DNA from: Flavimaribacter sediminis
GTDB lineage: Bacteria > Pseudomonadota > Alphaproteobacteria > Rhizobiales > Rhizobiaceae
Direction: 5' to 3'
DNA: 64,000 nucleotides
NCBI RefSeq assembly: GCF_019492055.1
Contig: NZ_JAICBX010000001.1
Location: forward strand, 186,001 to 250,000
In this document: positions 27,901-36,070 of the stretch, one piece after another
How positions within the stretch are numbered: position 1 is the first letter of the stretch
How the letters are laid out: each line of letters begins with the position of its first letter
The notes under the pieces: model-generated
What the model saw: the letters and a program-made list of their open reading frames with translations, nothing else
What the model was told of the DNA's origin: nothing
Databases searched by the model: none
Program-made: the position numbers and the translations under genes

Positions 27901-28567
27901 CGTATCGCCTCAGGATGGGCGATAGGTAGGCGTCGACGACAGTCGTGTCGCCGCGTCCGACGAGTTTGGCCAGCGGCGAGACTTCGTGGCTGACGGAAAC
28001 CTGCGAAAAGCCGATCTCGCGGGCAATGTCGGCGACGGTCTTTTCATGGTCCGGATAGTTCCAGGAATGCATGAAGACTATGGCGATCGCGTCGATCCCG
28101 TCGCGGTAGGCCTTTTCGAGTTCGGGCCGGATCGCCGCGGCGTCCGGTGCCGCCTCGACAGTTCCGTCCGAGCGCACCCGTTCGGCGATCTCGACGACCC
28201 GTTCGTAAAGCTGTTCCGGCAGGATGATTTCCTTGGCGAAGATATCCGGTCGCGCCTGATAGGCGATGCGCAGGGCGTCGCGGAAGCCTTTCGTAATGAC
28301 CAGAAGCGTGCGATCGCCCTTGCGCTCCAGCAGCGCATTGGTGGCGACGGTGGTTCCCATTTTCACGTCGCCTATTACACCGGAGGGAATGGGATCGTCT
28401 GCGCCAACGCCGATGAGGTCCCGGATGCCCTTGATGGCGGCGTCTCGATAGGCTTGCGGGTTCTCCGACAAGAGCTTCTTCTGGATCAGCCGTCCATCCG
28501 GCGACCGTCCGATGACGTCGGTGAAGGTGCCGCCGCGGTCTATCCAGAATTCCCACTTGCCCGCCAT
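24935..28567 (-). CDS. Fused hydantoinase A-B / 5-oxoprolinase
   Basis: 1210 residues, the length of single-chain 5-oxoprolinases. The HyuA half (about 1-690) begins [21 protein letters not shown] and holds the ATP-binding GGTFTD, the [14 protein letters not shown] segment and [18 protein letters not shown]. The HyuB half (about 700-1210) has [45 protein letters not shown], and the C-terminal TPTSGGYG tail. It opens 5-oxoproline or a hydantoin with ATP hydrolysis in the cytoplasm. It stands alone, only 27 bp from the toxin gene start. It could complement the lone HyuB gene at 822-2402 but the two are 22 kb apart. Confidence 0.92.
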   Translation of the reverse strand: MAGKWEFWIDRGGTFTDVIGRSPDGRLIQKKLLSENPQAYRDAAIKGIRDLIGVGADDPIPSGVIGDVKMGTTVATNALLERKGDRTLLVITKGFRDALRIAYQARPDIFAKEIILPEQLYERVVEIAERVRSDGTVEAAPDAAAIRPELEKAYRDGIDAIAIVFMHSWNYPDHEKTVADIAREIGFSQVSVSHEVSPLAKLVGRGDTTVVDAYLSPILRRYVNEVASELGAGAAHSDDTPTLKFMMSSGGLTTAKLFQGKDAILSGPAGGVVGMVETAALAGFERVIGFDMGGTSTDVAHYNGRYERAFDTEVAGVRIRAPMMDIHTVAAGGGSVLHYESGRFQAGPDSAGADPGPACYRRGGPLAVTDANVMLGKLQPEFFPSIFGPKQDQTLDSKVVASRFAELAQSIGDGKSPEEIAEGFITIAVENMANAIKKISVQRGYDVTKYLLNCFGGAGGQHACLVADALGMEAILIHPFSGLLSAYGIGLASLFSTRQQALVKPLDESSVADVEALVERLSGETAEELRAQGVADQDMRWRPQLHLRYDGTDTALPVDFSSRSFSDARIAFETAHKAQFGFIYDAKPVVVEAVAVEATETRGRGAAESEKELAPRDIASDRVRPVFSGGQWHDAAIVRHDELSPGARLSGPALIIEKNQTIVVEPGWQAEINAYNHVVMRRREKKQRQQAIGTREADPILLEVFNNLFMSIAEQMGVTLQNTAHSVNIKERLDFSCAVFDSSGALVANAPHMPVHLGSMDRSVETVIRLNKGKIRPGDVFALNAPYNGGTHLPDITVVTPLFDKAGEEILFYTASRGHHADIGGTAPGSMTPLATTVDEEGVLIDNFLIVDQGRFREKELVDLLTDHPYPARNTFQNVADLKAQIAANEKGIAELHRMVADFGLDVVQAYMGHVQDNAAESVREVIDALSDCEYEYPTDTGQVIRVKISVDRKERTATVAFTGTSPVMKNNFNAPEPVTRAAVLYCFRVMVEGSIPMNAGCLRPINIVLPDDCMLKPSWPAAVVAGNVETSQHVTNAIFGALGALANSQGTMNNLTFGNNRYQYYETICSGSPAGRMSNGRGFAGTSGVHVHMTNSRLTDPEILEMRFPVLLEDFHVREGSGGRGAFNAGDGTQRTIRFLEKMECAILSSHRNRPPKGLDGGGDGQVGKTEVRRLDGKIEELKACDQTELEAGEAVILTTPTSGGYGKG

Positions 28568-28706
28568 GTCGCTTGTCCTTTCGCAGCCATCGAGAAGATG
28601 GTTGATCGCCCCGCCCCGTGCATAGCCGTCGGCGCCCGCCGAGGCAATTGCGCGTTGGCGTTGAGCAACACTCGCATTGCAGTGCGAAATCGTCTAAACA
28701 GCGGAT

Positions 28707-29417
28707 ATGTCCATCTTTTCGAAACTTGGCGACCTGATCGGCAACGCCACGTCCGGCGCGCTGTCCGGTGTTATCGAGGTTGTGCGCACGGCGCTTGAAG
28801 GCGATCCCGAAACCCGGCGGCGCGTGGCGTTCTCGATCGCGATGATTGCGCTATCGGCAAAAATGGCGAAAGCCGACGGGGTGGTGACGCCCGACGAGGT
28901 CATCGCGTTCCAGGACATATTCGAGATTTCCGAAAGCGAATCGCGCAACGTCTCCAGGCTCTACAATCTCGCCAAGCAGGATATCGCCGGCTACGAGACT
29001 TACGCCGCCAGGATGGCGAGCCTGTGCGGAACAGGCGAGGCCAATTGCCTCGTTCTCGAAGACATTCTCGACGGACTGTTCCACATCGCCAAGGCAGACG
29101 GCGTCATTCACGAGAAGGAACTGGCCTTTCTGTCGCGCATTGCGGATATTTTCCTCATTGACGAAGACCGCTTCGAACAGATCGTCGCGCGTCACAGCTA
29201 TGCGTCCGTCAGGGATCCTTACGCCGTTCTGGGCGTGACGCGTGATACGCCGTTCGAGGAGATCCGGCGGCGCTATCGGCGACTGGCGGCCGAGAGCCAT
29301 CCGGACCGGCTGACTGCGCGCGGCGTTCCGGAGGAATTCCTGGCGATCGCCAATGACCGGATGAGCGCGCTCAACGCGGCTTTCGCGGATATCGAGAAGG
29401 AGCGCAAGGCCGCATGA
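28707..29417 (+). CDS. TerB domain and C-terminal J-domain protein (DjlA-like)
   Basis: 236 residues. Residues ~40-150 form a TerB-like helical domain with repeated acidic AKADGVVTPDE and AKADGVIHEKE motifs that may bind metal. Residues ~165-232 are a J domain (DPYAVLGVTRDTPFEEIRRRYRRLAAESHPDRL) with an intact HPD, so it should stimulate a DnaK-type ATPase. E. coli DjlA has the same order with an N-terminal membrane anchor; here only a weak amphipathic start is seen. It overlaps the amidase gene by 4 bp (ATGA). Confidence 0.88.
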   Translation: MSIFSKLGDLIGNATSGALSGVIEVVRTALEGDPETRRRVAFSIAMIALSAKMAKADGVVTPDEVIAFQDIFEISESESRNVSRLYNLAKQDIAGYETYAARMASLCGTGEANCLVLEDILDGLFHIAKADGVIHEKELAFLSRIADIFLIDEDRFEQIVARHSYASVRDPYAVLGVTRDTPFEEIRRRYRRLAAESHPDRLTARGVPEEFLAIANDRMSALNAAFADIEKERKAA

Positions 29418-30193
29418 CGGCTGCTCCAGAGGTTTCGTTCAAGGCGGATTTTCAGGACGCCGAGGTTTGTCCGTCTCCGAATTTCGGGGAGAGGGCGGCC
29501 GGTAAGTCCGTGGACACGATCATCCTTCACTATACCGGCATGGAAATGGCGGAAAAGGCGCAAGCCTGGCTGTGCAATCCGCAATCGCAGGTGTCGTCTC
29601 ACTATCTGGTGCACGAGGACGGCCGCATCGTGCAGATGGTTCCGGAAGATAAAAGGGCCTGGCACGCGGGCAGAAGTTTCTGGCGCGGCGAGACGGATAT
29701 CAACTCGCGATCGATCGGAATCGAGATCGCCAATCCGGGGCACGCCTACGATTATCCGGAGTTTTCCGACAAGCAAATTCGTTCGGTTATCGAACTTTGT
29801 CGTAAATGTGTCGCAAAGTGGGCGATCCCGGCGGATCGTGTGCTGGGTCACAGCGATGTCGCGCCCGGCAGAAAGGTCGATCCAGGGGAAAAATTCCCCT
29901 GGAGTTCACTTTTCGACGCCGGAGTGGGGCATTGGGTCGATCCGTCGCAGGCAGTCGGCGGACGCTTTCTGCAGGCGGGCGACCGGGGTCAGCCCGTCGA
30001 GGCGCTGCAGGCGATGCTGTCCCTTTACGGCTATAATGCTGAAGTTACAGGCGAATTTGACGATGATCTGCGCGCTGTCGTTGTTGCGTTTCAGCAGCAT
30101 TTCCGGCCGTCGAAGGTTGATGGCGTAGCGGACGCGGCAACCATCGAAACCCTCTACAGGCTGACTTCAGCACTGCCGTCCATGGCGAAATAG
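29414..30193 (+). CDS. N-acetylmuramoyl-L-alanine amidase, AmiD/AmpD-like (amidase_2 + PG-binding)
   Basis: 259 residues. The amidase_2 zinc site is visible: H39 (ILHYTG), H146 (GHSDVAPGRKVDPG) and D156, with E104 as a likely catalytic acid. A peptidoglycan-binding repeat (VEALQAMLSLYGYNAEVTG ... FQQHF) makes up residues ~185-250. No signal peptide is visible, as in AmpD-type recycling amidases that cleave anhydroMurNAc-peptides in the cytoplasm. It is co-translated with the J-domain protein. The sequence downstream holds a terminator that probably ends this transcript. Confidence 0.9.
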   Translation: MTAAPEVSFKADFQDAEVCPSPNFGERAAGKSVDTIILHYTGMEMAEKAQAWLCNPQSQVSSHYLVHEDGRIVQMVPEDKRAWHAGRSFWRGETDINSRSIGIEIANPGHAYDYPEFSDKQIRSVIELCRKCVAKWAIPADRVLGHSDVAPGRKVDPGEKFPWSSLFDAGVGHWVDPSQAVGGRFLQAGDRGQPVEALQAMLSLYGYNAEVTGEFDDDLRAVVVAFQQHFRPSKVDGVADAATIETLYRLTSALPSMAK

Positions 30194-30243
30194 GCGGCGA
30201 ATTCGCGCCAATCTGCAAGTCTGCTTACTGCGTGTAACACAAG

Positions 30244-30303
30244 TTGAACGCGCCGCCACCATTCCCGGTAAATCTCCACTAGAACCACCTGCGCAAACCT
30301 GCA
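30244..30303 (+). ncRNA. Candidate short transcript or leader upstream of the terminator
   Basis: A possible promoter, TTGAAC (30244-30249) and GTAAAT (30268-30273), is followed about 60 bp later by a textbook terminator at 30304-30337. Between them lies no reading frame with a ribosome-binding site. This may be a small RNA or an attenuated leader of the transglycosylase gene; alternatively it is only the tail of the amidase mRNA. I could not match it to a known family. Confidence 0.3.
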
Positions 30304-30337
30304 GCCGCCATGGGGTTTTGCGTTGGCGGCTTTTTTT
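30304..30337 (+). terminator. Strong Rho-independent terminator
   Basis: GCCGCCA and TGGCGGC form a perfect 7-bp stem, directly followed by seven T residues. It lies 110 bp after the amidase stop and 62 bp before the transglycosylase start. Confidence 0.9.
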
Positions 30338-30398
30338 ATTGTCTGGAAACCGGTTGCTGGAGGGATCCGGATTTCCGGCTTTTGATCTGGAGTCATGA

Positions 30399-30944
30399 AT
30401 GAAAAAGTACCGAGTGCTCGCGTCAGCGGTGTGTTGTGTTCTGGCGGTGTCGATGGGAAGCGCCGCCTATGCCGGAGACGCCAAAAAGGAAGAGAAGAAT
30501 ACCCTTACTTTCGCATCCATTGGAAAAGCATTGAACAATGCGCTTCAGCCGAAGACTGAAGAAACCAAGAAGTTCAGCAGCAATTACAGCAATATGATCA
30601 GGGCGCATGCAAGGCGCGAAGGCGTACCTGTCGATCTTGCGCACGCCGTCGTCAAGGTTGAGAGCAATTTCAACGCGAAGGCTCGCGGCAGCGCCGGCGA
30701 AATCGGCCTGATGCAGATCAAGCTCCAGACCGCGCGCGGCATGGGCTACAAGGGATCGAGGGCCGGTCTTTACGATCCGGACACCAACCTGAAATACGGC
30801 ATGAAATATCTCGGCGGCGCGCACAAGCTGTCCGGCGGAGACACCTGCGGCACGATCCTGCGCTACAACGCCGGACACGCCGCCAAGCGGATGAACAAGA
30901 TTTCCTCCCGCTATTGCTCCAAGGTGAAGAATATCCTCGGCTGA
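30399..30944 (+). CDS. Periplasmic lytic transglycosylase (SLT domain)
   Basis: 181 residues. The signal peptide (MKKYRVLASAVCCVLAVSMGSAAYA) is cleaved near residue 25. A low-complexity charged linker leads to an SLT domain with catalytic Glu88 in VVKVESNFN, followed by GEIGLMQIKLQTARGMGY and the ILRYNAGH motif. It cuts glycan strands with anhydro-ring formation. Small single-domain versions are common in Hyphomicrobiales and are sometimes linked to secretion systems; nothing of that kind is adjacent here. Confidence 0.9.
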   Translation: MKKYRVLASAVCCVLAVSMGSAAYAGDAKKEEKNTLTFASIGKALNNALQPKTEETKKFSSNYSNMIRAHARREGVPVDLAHAVVKVESNFNAKARGSAGEIGLMQIKLQTARGMGYKGSRAGLYDPDTNLKYGMKYLGGAHKLSGGDTCGTILRYNAGHAAKRMNKISSRYCSKVKNILG

Positions 30945-31010
30945 TTTCCCGAAGCTGGGGCGCATGACGCCGGGACTGGTCAAGCGACGCAGTCTCGGCT
31001 ATCAGGAAGC

Positions 31011-31429
31011 CGTCAGCCGGCCGGGCAACCGCGCTTCGGACCTCGGTCCGCGGTGAGGAAAGTCCGGGCTCCACGGAAACACGGTGCCGGATAACATCCG
31101 GCGGGGGCGACCCCAGGGAAAGTGCCACAGAAAGCAAACCGCCCCGCCTGTATTCCGGTTCTGTCGCGGACCGGAATACCGGCGGGGTAAGGGTGAAAGG
31201 GTGGGGTAAGAGCCCACCGCGTTGCTGGCAACAGGAACGGCATTGCAAACCCCACCGGGAGCAAGACCGAATAGGGGTGGCGAGGACGCAAGTCCGGGCC
31301 CGTTTCCGGGTCGTCGCCCGGGTTGGTCGCTAGAGGCAGGATGCAAATCCTGTCCCAGAGGAATGGTTGCCACGCAATTCCATATCCATGGCGTTGCCAT
31401 ACAGAACCCGGCTTACAGGCCGGCTGACG
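31011..31429 (+). ncRNA. rnpB: RNase P RNA, bacterial type A
   Basis: About 419 nt. The ends form a 12-bp P1 helix: CGTCAGCCGGCC at 31011-31022 pairs with GGCCGGCTGACG at 31418-31429. Conserved elements lie in order: GAGGAAAGTCCGGGCTCC (CR I, P4), GTGCCACAGAAA, the AGCAAGACCGAATAGG-like region, GAGGACGCAAGTC, and ATACAGAACCCGGCTTA near the 3' end. It is the catalytic subunit that matures tRNA 5' ends. Several long open frames drawn across this region on both strands are spurious. The 3' end overlaps the stop codon of the convergent gene. Confidence 0.95.
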
Positions 31430-32204
31430 CTTCCTTTCCGTGGCCGCCCATGAGGGGCGCAAGAAGGCCTGGATTGCCATCCAGATACTTCAGTGATTTT
31501 TTCAGATGGCTTGCGAGAGCTGGCTTCAGGTGCTTCAAAGCCGCATCCGCGCTTTCCCGCTTCAGGCTGAGGAAAACAGCCAGAGAAAATCCCCATTCCG
31601 CTTCCGTCAGATAGCCCTGACGCCGCGTCGACCACCCTTGCGTCACACCGTCGGAAAACTGCCGGAACTCAAAAGCGCTGTTGGCGGCGAAAACGCCGAA
31701 ACCGAGAAACGTCACGGCCAGATCGGTCGCGAACTCTTCGCAATTGGCTCCGCCTGGCGGTTCGTCTTCGGTGGTGAAGAGTATTGCGTGACAGATTTCA
31801 TGCGCGAGCGTGGCGATGAGTTCCATCGGCCTTTCGACGCTTGCGGGGTCGTAAGTGATGCGCAACCGCTGTTCCGGGCTGTACTGAAACGTGCCGGCGG
31901 GCGACGACGGGGCGTTTTGCACGATCGCAAGGTCACCAAGCTTCGGATCGATCGATGCATCCTGAGGGACAAGATCGAACTCACCGGGATCGACGGACAT
32001 GTACCCGGCGACGTTTTCAAACAAGACCTGCGCGCGATCATGCCCCTGGCTCTCCGAAGGCGCGAAGAACGCGCCGGTGGGCAGGATCATCGGCGTGTCT
32101 TCGAGAGCTTCCAATCCGCCAAAATTGGACAGAAGCCAGCCCCAGCATTCGAGCTGCCACTCAAGGTCGTCATTATCGAGTGGGGGGCTGCTTTTCCAGA
32201 ACAT
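31413..32204 (-). CDS. Uncharacterised protein with HExxH zinc-peptidase-like motif
   Basis: 263 residues from ATG 32204 (GGGACGGGA upstream); ten further codons upstream are also open. No signal peptide. It contains ATLAHEICHAILF with H135, E136, H139 and, about 16-20 residues on, CEEFATDLA, the layout of gluzincin-type metalloproteases in which a later Glu completes the zinc site. I recognise no named family. The stop codon lies inside the 3' end of rnpB on the opposite strand, so the two transcripts are convergent and overlapping. Confidence 0.75.
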   Translation of the reverse strand: MFWKSSPPLDNDDLEWQLECWGWLLSNFGGLEALEDTPMILPTGAFFAPSESQGHDRAQVLFENVAGYMSVDPGEFDLVPQDASIDPKLGDLAIVQNAPSSPAGTFQYSPEQRLRITYDPASVERPMELIATLAHEICHAILFTTEDEPPGGANCEEFATDLAVTFLGFGVFAANSAFEFRQFSDGVTQGWSTRRQGYLTEAEWGFSLAVFLSLKRESADAALKHLKPALASHLKKSLKYLDGNPGLLAPLMGGHGKEASAGL

Positions 32205-32263
32205 TATCCCGTCCCTGTAAACTGGCGAGCACACTTAGGGTTGCAGACAAGCAATAACCTGAT

Positions 32264-32854
32264 TTAGCGTCTCAAGCCATCAAGGATGGCGACGATCACC
32301 TGCTGAACCTCTCCGGGGTCTGCGCCGCCTTCGATAGCCAGGGCGCCGCGGTCGAAGAGCGCCGAAAGCATCGTCGCCAGCGTTTCGAGCGGCAATCTCG
32401 CAATGACGCCGTTTTTCATTGCTGCGTCGAGGCCCTGTTGCAGGGTTCTTCCGCCATGTTTGCGGTCCATGTCGCGCAGTTCCTCCCAGCCGAGAACCGC
32501 CGGCGCCTCGATCAGGATCAGACGGGTTCTTTCCTCCACGGCCATTGCATCGAAGAAGGCGCGTCCCCCTTCGACGAGGGCGTCAAAGGGCGCCGCCGCA
32601 TCGGGCGCCGCGCGTTCGATCTGATCGGCGACCGCTGAAAGCTCTGCCTCGATCACAGCGGCGAACAACGCCTTCTTGTCCTCGAAGTGATGGTAAAGCG
32701 CGCCGCGCGTGACGCCCGCCTTTTTCACGATCTCCGGCGTTCCGGCGCCGGCGTATCCCTTCGACAGAAACAGTTCTCTCGCCGCAGCGATCAGTGCGGA
32801 GGTGGTGGTCTCGGTACGCTCGCGGTTCGTGCGATGTGCTGGTAGCTCTTGCAT
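32264..32854 (-). CDS. TetR family transcriptional repressor
   Basis: 196 residues. The N-terminal helix-turn-helix is clear: [45 protein letters not shown] (residues ~20-64). The C-terminal ligand domain is variable and gives no clue to the inducer. It is divergent from a VOC-family gene and two matching palindromes lie between them, one overlapping its own start codon, so it very likely represses itself and the VOC gene. Confidence 0.9.
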   Translation of the reverse strand: MQELPAHRTNRERTETTTSALIAAARELFLSKGYAGAGTPEIVKKAGVTRGALYHHFEDKKALFAAVIEAELSAVADQIERAAPDAAAPFDALVEGGRAFFDAMAVEERTRLILIEAPAVLGWEELRDMDRKHGGRTLQQGLDAAMKNGVIARLPLETLATMLSALFDRGALAIEGGADPGEVQQVIVAILDGLRR

Positions 32855-32899
32855 ACATGCAGCCTGTATGTTAATTCAAAAATACAGACAGACTGTATT
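32852..32899. promoter_or_regulatory. Two TetR-type operators between tetR and the VOC gene
   Basis: Two copies of TACA-N7-TGTA occur at 32854-32868 and 32883-32897, 29 bp centre to centre, inside longer inverted repeats (CATACA...TGTATG and AATACAG...CTGTATT). The first covers the repressor's start codon; the second lies 25 bp before the VOC gene start. Confidence 0.7.
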
Positions 32900-32923
32900 C
32901 TTTTTGCGAAAGTGAGGAAAGCC

Positions 32924-33343
32924 ATGAAATCCACCCAGTACTATCCGGTTCTGATGACGGATGATGTCGCAGGCACCGCTGACTTTTACCGGACGCATAT
33001 GCGGTTCCGACCCGTCTTCGACAGCGACTGGTATGTCCATCTTCAGTCGAGCGAGGATGAAGCCGTCAATCTGGCGATACTGCAGGGCGATCACGAAACG
33101 ATACCGGCCGCCGGACGGGGCCGGGCGTCAGGCGTCTTGCTCAATTTCGAAGTGGACGATGTCGATTCGATCTATGCCCGGATGAAGGCGGATGGACTGG
33201 AAATGCTTCTCGATCTCAGGGACGAACCGTTCGGGCAGCGGCATTTCATAACGCAGGATCCGAACGGCGTACTGATCGACATTATCAAGCCAATCCCGCC
33301 CACAGCCGAATTCCTGGCGATGTATGGGACGGAGGCTGTTTGA
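32924..33343 (+). CDS. VOC family (glyoxalase/bleomycin resistance-like) protein
   Basis: 139 residues from ATG 32924, with GAGGAAAG just upstream; an upstream open extension overlaps the operators and is not used. The fold signature is two beta-alpha-beta-beta-beta modules: [21 protein letters not shown] at the start and [17 protein letters not shown] then [15 protein letters not shown]. Members bind metal and act as lyases, dioxygenases or drug-sequestering proteins. Control by the adjacent TetR repressor suggests an inducible detoxification role. Confidence 0.88.
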   Translation: MKSTQYYPVLMTDDVAGTADFYRTHMRFRPVFDSDWYVHLQSSEDEAVNLAILQGDHETIPAAGRGRASGVLLNFEVDDVDSIYARMKADGLEMLLDLRDEPFGQRHFITQDPNGVLIDIIKPIPPTAEFLAMYGTEAV

Positions 33344-33424
33344 GATTCCGTCTCCGGGCACGCCCCTGTAAGGCGTCCACCTCAAAGCGTGTCCGGAGAA
33401 TAGCTTTTAGATGGAAAAGAATGG

Positions 33425-33610
33425 TCAGGCGGTCGTTTCGGACCGTCTGATCCTCTGCTTGATGTTTTCCACCATGGTTTCGCGCACAACGCTTTCGGAG
33501 TGGGCGGACCTCAGGTGCGCGACAGCGCGGTGAACCACCTCGGCCTCATCTTCGGCGGAGGTTTGCCAGCTACAGCCGGGCACCAGCGTTCCGCATCGAA
33601 ATACCTTCAT
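33425..33610 (-). CDS. DUF1059 family small protein
   Basis: 61 residues from ATG 33610, preceded by AGGAGGAGACA; fifteen further codons upstream are open but unlikely. MKVFRCGTLVPGCSWQTSAEDEAEVVHRAVAHLRSAH is the DUF1059 pattern with two Cys and two His that could bind zinc. Function unknown. It lies alone between the VOC gene and the mraZ promoter region. Confidence 0.85.
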   Translation of the reverse strand: MKVFRCGTLVPGCSWQTSAEDEAEVVHRAVAHLRSAHSESVVRETMVENIKQRIRRSETTA

Positions 33611-33655
33611 TGTCTCCTCCTTGATCGTCGTTATCGATCGAGATGATTGTACCAA

Positions 33656-34030
33656 ATTTGCGTCAATTCGGTAACCGGAGCGGAAACGCGCATTAAGCGA
33701 CAGTGTTCCGGTGCGTGATCGGAAGGAAAATCACAGGCGCTGCTCGGCGTCTCAAAATGCAAATGTCCATCGCCGATCGCTCTTTTCCTGGCGTATCTGC
33801 GCACTTTGCTTCACCAGCCTCATGTCATGATGAAAGGCCAGACGGCGCGCAGCGGGAAAATCGTTCCGACCTCTCAAACACACAACGCTCGATCTGGTTA
33901 ACGGGCTCGCCGTTTTCGACGGCGCTCCGCAACCCGCTTTGATTCAACAGTTTCACTGCCGGAATTAGCGCTCTGTTAACCATGTTTGTGGGACATTCGC
34001 GCGATGGAGCAGAATAGAAATGGGAGCTAA
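33656..34030. other. Gene-free stretch upstream of mraZ
   Basis: No convincing gene: the only open frames lack a ribosome-binding site and family-like sequence. It contains TTAACC-type half-sites near 33897 and 33976 that could belong to a CtrA site, but no full TTAA-N7-TTAA pair. It probably holds the promoter of the dcw cluster. Confidence 0.4.
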
Positions 34031-34065
34031 TCCCATTGACGCACAAATGTACCCATGTTATCCCA
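34031..34065 (-). promoter_or_regulatory. MraZ operator: TGGGN pentamers at 10-bp spacing
   Basis: On the minus strand pentamers occur at exact 10-bp steps: TGGGA (34061-34065), TGGGT (34051-34055), degenerate TGTGC (34041-34045) and TGGGA (34031-34035). In E. coli MraZ binds direct repeats TGGGN separated by 5 bases, the same geometry. The array is about 160 bp upstream of mraZ, so it is the expected autoregulatory site for the dcw cluster. A further TGGGA lies at 34021 on the plus strand. Confidence 0.75.
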
Positions 34066-34221
34066 AATCAGCTGCCCGGGAAGTGTCCTGTGTGATCCAG
34101 CGGCAGGCGTGCAGGCGAGCTCCATGCCCGTCGTCAGCGTTACCGCCACAGTCCGTGCGGCGGGAGTTTTCCGGAGGCGTCATGTTATGGTCCACAGGCT
34201 CGGAAGCGGCAGTTCTGCGTT

Positions 34222-34680
34222 ATGAACCGGTTCCTGTCGAACGCAACGAACAAGATCGATGCCAAGGGGAGGGTCTCTGTGCCGGCTCCCTTTCGCAACG
34301 TTCTTGCGCGACTGGATATCCAGGAGCTCTACGCAATTCAGGACTTCGTCTATCCGGCGATCACCATCGGCGGGCCGGACATGCTCGACCGTTACGAACA
34401 GCAGACCGGCGGCGGCGATCTGTTCTCGGAAGAGGACGCCGACATGTCGCTTCTCATCCATGGCGGCGGCGTGTTCATGAAGCTGGATGGCGAAGGCCGG
34501 CTCATGGTGACGGATTTTATTCGCGACTACACGGGAATTACGGACCAGGTGACCTTTGTCGGCCGGTCCGATCACTTTCAGCTTTGGGAGCCTGTCCGCT
34601 ACGAGGACGCAAGGCGGGCGGCCCTGGAAAGGCGCATTGCGCGGGGACGCGCTGGCGCCGGGCATGGAGAGACGGGATGA
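34222..34680 (+). CDS. mraZ: Transcriptional regulator MraZ
   Basis: 152 residues, two SpoVT-AbrB-like domains: [19 protein letters not shown] in the first and [21 protein letters not shown] in the second, each with the DxKGR/DxxGR DNA-binding signature. MraZ forms rings that bind repeated TGGGN boxes and represses its own cluster. It is the first gene of the dcw operon; its stop overlaps the rsmH start by 3 bp (ATGA). Confidence 0.94.
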   Translation: MNRFLSNATNKIDAKGRVSVPAPFRNVLARLDIQELYAIQDFVYPAITIGGPDMLDRYEQQTGGGDLFSEEDADMSLLIHGGGVFMKLDGEGRLMVTDFIRDYTGITDQVTFVGRSDHFQLWEPVRYEDARRAALERRIARGRAGAGHGETG

Positions 34681-35702
34681 TGGCGAACGCTGGCGGCATG
34701 TCTCATGGCGCCGGTGGCGGACCAGTTCGCCACATCCCGGTTCTTCTTGACGAGGTTCTCAAAGCAGTGGAGCCCGCTTCGGGGCAGATCATGCTCGACG
34801 GCACGTTCGGCGCCGGCGGCTACAGCCGCGCGCTGCTCGACGCCGGTTGCGAGGTGATTGCGCTCGACCGCGATCCGGAGGCGATCGCCGGTGCTCGATC
34901 CATGACGGAAACATACGGAGACAGGCTCAGGCTTATCCAGGCGCGGTTCAGCGATCTTGCGAACTACGCGCCGGAAGAGGGGCTCGATGCGGTCGTTCTC
35001 GATATCGGCGTCTCCTCCATGCAGATCGACGAGGCGGAGCGCGGCTTTTCCTTTCAGAAGGACGGGCCGCTCGACATGCGCATGGCCGGCGACGGGCCGA
35101 CGGCGGCGGATGTCGTCAATCGTCTGAAATCGGGCGATCTCGCGCGCATATTCGGTTTCTACGGCGAGGAGCGGCAGGCCGGCCGCATCGCCAGGGCGAT
35201 CGAGAAGCGGCGACTGGACGCGCCGTTTCGAACCACACGCGACCTCGCCTCTCTCATCGAAACCGTCACGCCGCGCAAGGCGAAAGACAAGATCCATCCG
35301 GCGACGCGCGTGTTCCAGGCGCTGCGCATTTATGTGAACGAGGAACTGCAGGAGCTGGCGTTCGCGCTTTTCGCCTCCGAGCGGGCCTTGAAGGCCGGCG
35401 GCAGACTGGTCGTCGTGACATTTCATTCACTGGAAGACCGCATTGTGAAGCGCTTCTTCCAGGACCGGTTTGCGCGGACCGGCGGGTCCCGGCATCTTCC
35501 TGCAGCGACATTGCCGCCTGCGTCTTTCGAGCCGGTAGGCAAGCCGATGATCGCCGCCAGCGAAGAGGAGGCGGAAGCAAATCCGCGCGCGCGCTCAGCC
35601 AAGCTGCGCGCCGGACGCCGCACGGACGCGCCCGTCATGGCGGCGGACCTGTCGTTATTTTCTCTTCCGGCGCTGCCGCCGCTTTCAAAGGTTCGGGGAT
35701 AG
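34677..35702 (+). CDS. rsmH: 16S rRNA (cytosine1402-N4)-methyltransferase RsmH
   Basis: 341 residues from ATG 34677; a long in-frame extension to 34020 overlaps mraZ and the operator and is not coding. Motifs: [11 protein letters not shown] at the N terminus, SAM-binding [26 protein letters not shown], and the late [14 protein letters not shown]. It methylates C1402 of 16S rRNA at the P site. Position behind mraZ and before ftsL is the standard dcw order. Confidence 0.95.
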   Translation: MMANAGGMSHGAGGGPVRHIPVLLDEVLKAVEPASGQIMLDGTFGAGGYSRALLDAGCEVIALDRDPEAIAGARSMTETYGDRLRLIQARFSDLANYAPEEGLDAVVLDIGVSSMQIDEAERGFSFQKDGPLDMRMAGDGPTAADVVNRLKSGDLARIFGFYGEERQAGRIARAIEKRRLDAPFRTTRDLASLIETVTPRKAKDKIHPATRVFQALRIYVNEELQELAFALFASERALKAGGRLVVVTFHSLEDRIVKRFFQDRFARTGGSRHLPAATLPPASFEPVGKPMIAASEEEAEANPRARSAKLRAGRRTDAPVMAADLSLFSLPALPPLSKVRG

Positions 35703-35707
35703 CCGCC

Positions 35708-36070
35708 ATGTTGAGAACGACCGACTTCATATTCATTGGCGCCATGGCCGCTGTCGCGGTCTTCACGTTCCAGACCAAGTTCGAGGCGGAAAAGGAACTC
35801 GAAAAAGTTGAGCGCCTGAAGGCCGAAATCCGGCTTGAGGAAAATACGATCGATCTTCTGGAGGCTGACTGGAGCCTGCTCAATCAGCCGTCCCGCATTC
35901 AGGATCTGGTCGAGATCTATCACGAACAGCTTGGTCTCGAAATCACGGAGGCGAACCAGATCGTGCGTCCGCAGGAGCTTCCCGCAAGGGTCAGCGATCT
36001 GCCCCCGGCGGAGGTGGCCGAAGAAGAGCAGGCTGTGGAGAGCATCGTTACGGGGTCGGTGAACAGGTAA
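35708..36070 (+). CDS. ftsL: Cell division protein FtsL
   Basis: 120 residues from ATG 35708. One membrane helix (residues ~6-22, FIFIGAMAAVAVFTF) is followed by a periplasmic coiled coil rich in Glu/Lys/Leu (KELEKVERLKAEIRLEENTIDLLEADWSLLNQPSRIQDL). The coiled-coil plus the SLLNQPSRI motif identify alphaproteobacterial FtsL, which bridges FtsQ/FtsB and FtsWI. Its stop overlaps the ftsI start by one base. Sequence similarity of FtsL is low between species, so the call rests on topology and position. Confidence 0.9.
   Translation: MLRTTDFIFIGAMAAVAVFTFQTKFEAEKELEKVERLKAEIRLEENTIDLLEADWSLLNQPSRIQDLVEIYHEQLGLEITEANQIVRPQELPARVSDLPPAEVAEEEQAVESIVTGSVNR

Noticed and set aside
25112-27925. Long plus-strand open frames opposite the oxoprolinase
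   Set aside because: They are shadows of the 1210-residue minus-strand gene in GC-rich sequence; the composition is Arg/Gly/Asp-rich with no domains.
30718-31614. Open frames on both strands across rnpB
   Set aside because: The region is RNase P RNA, recognised by its conserved core and P1 helix.
33703-33942. 79-codon open frame upstream of mraZ
   Set aside because: No ribosome-binding site, no recognisable sequence and poor codon pattern for this genome.
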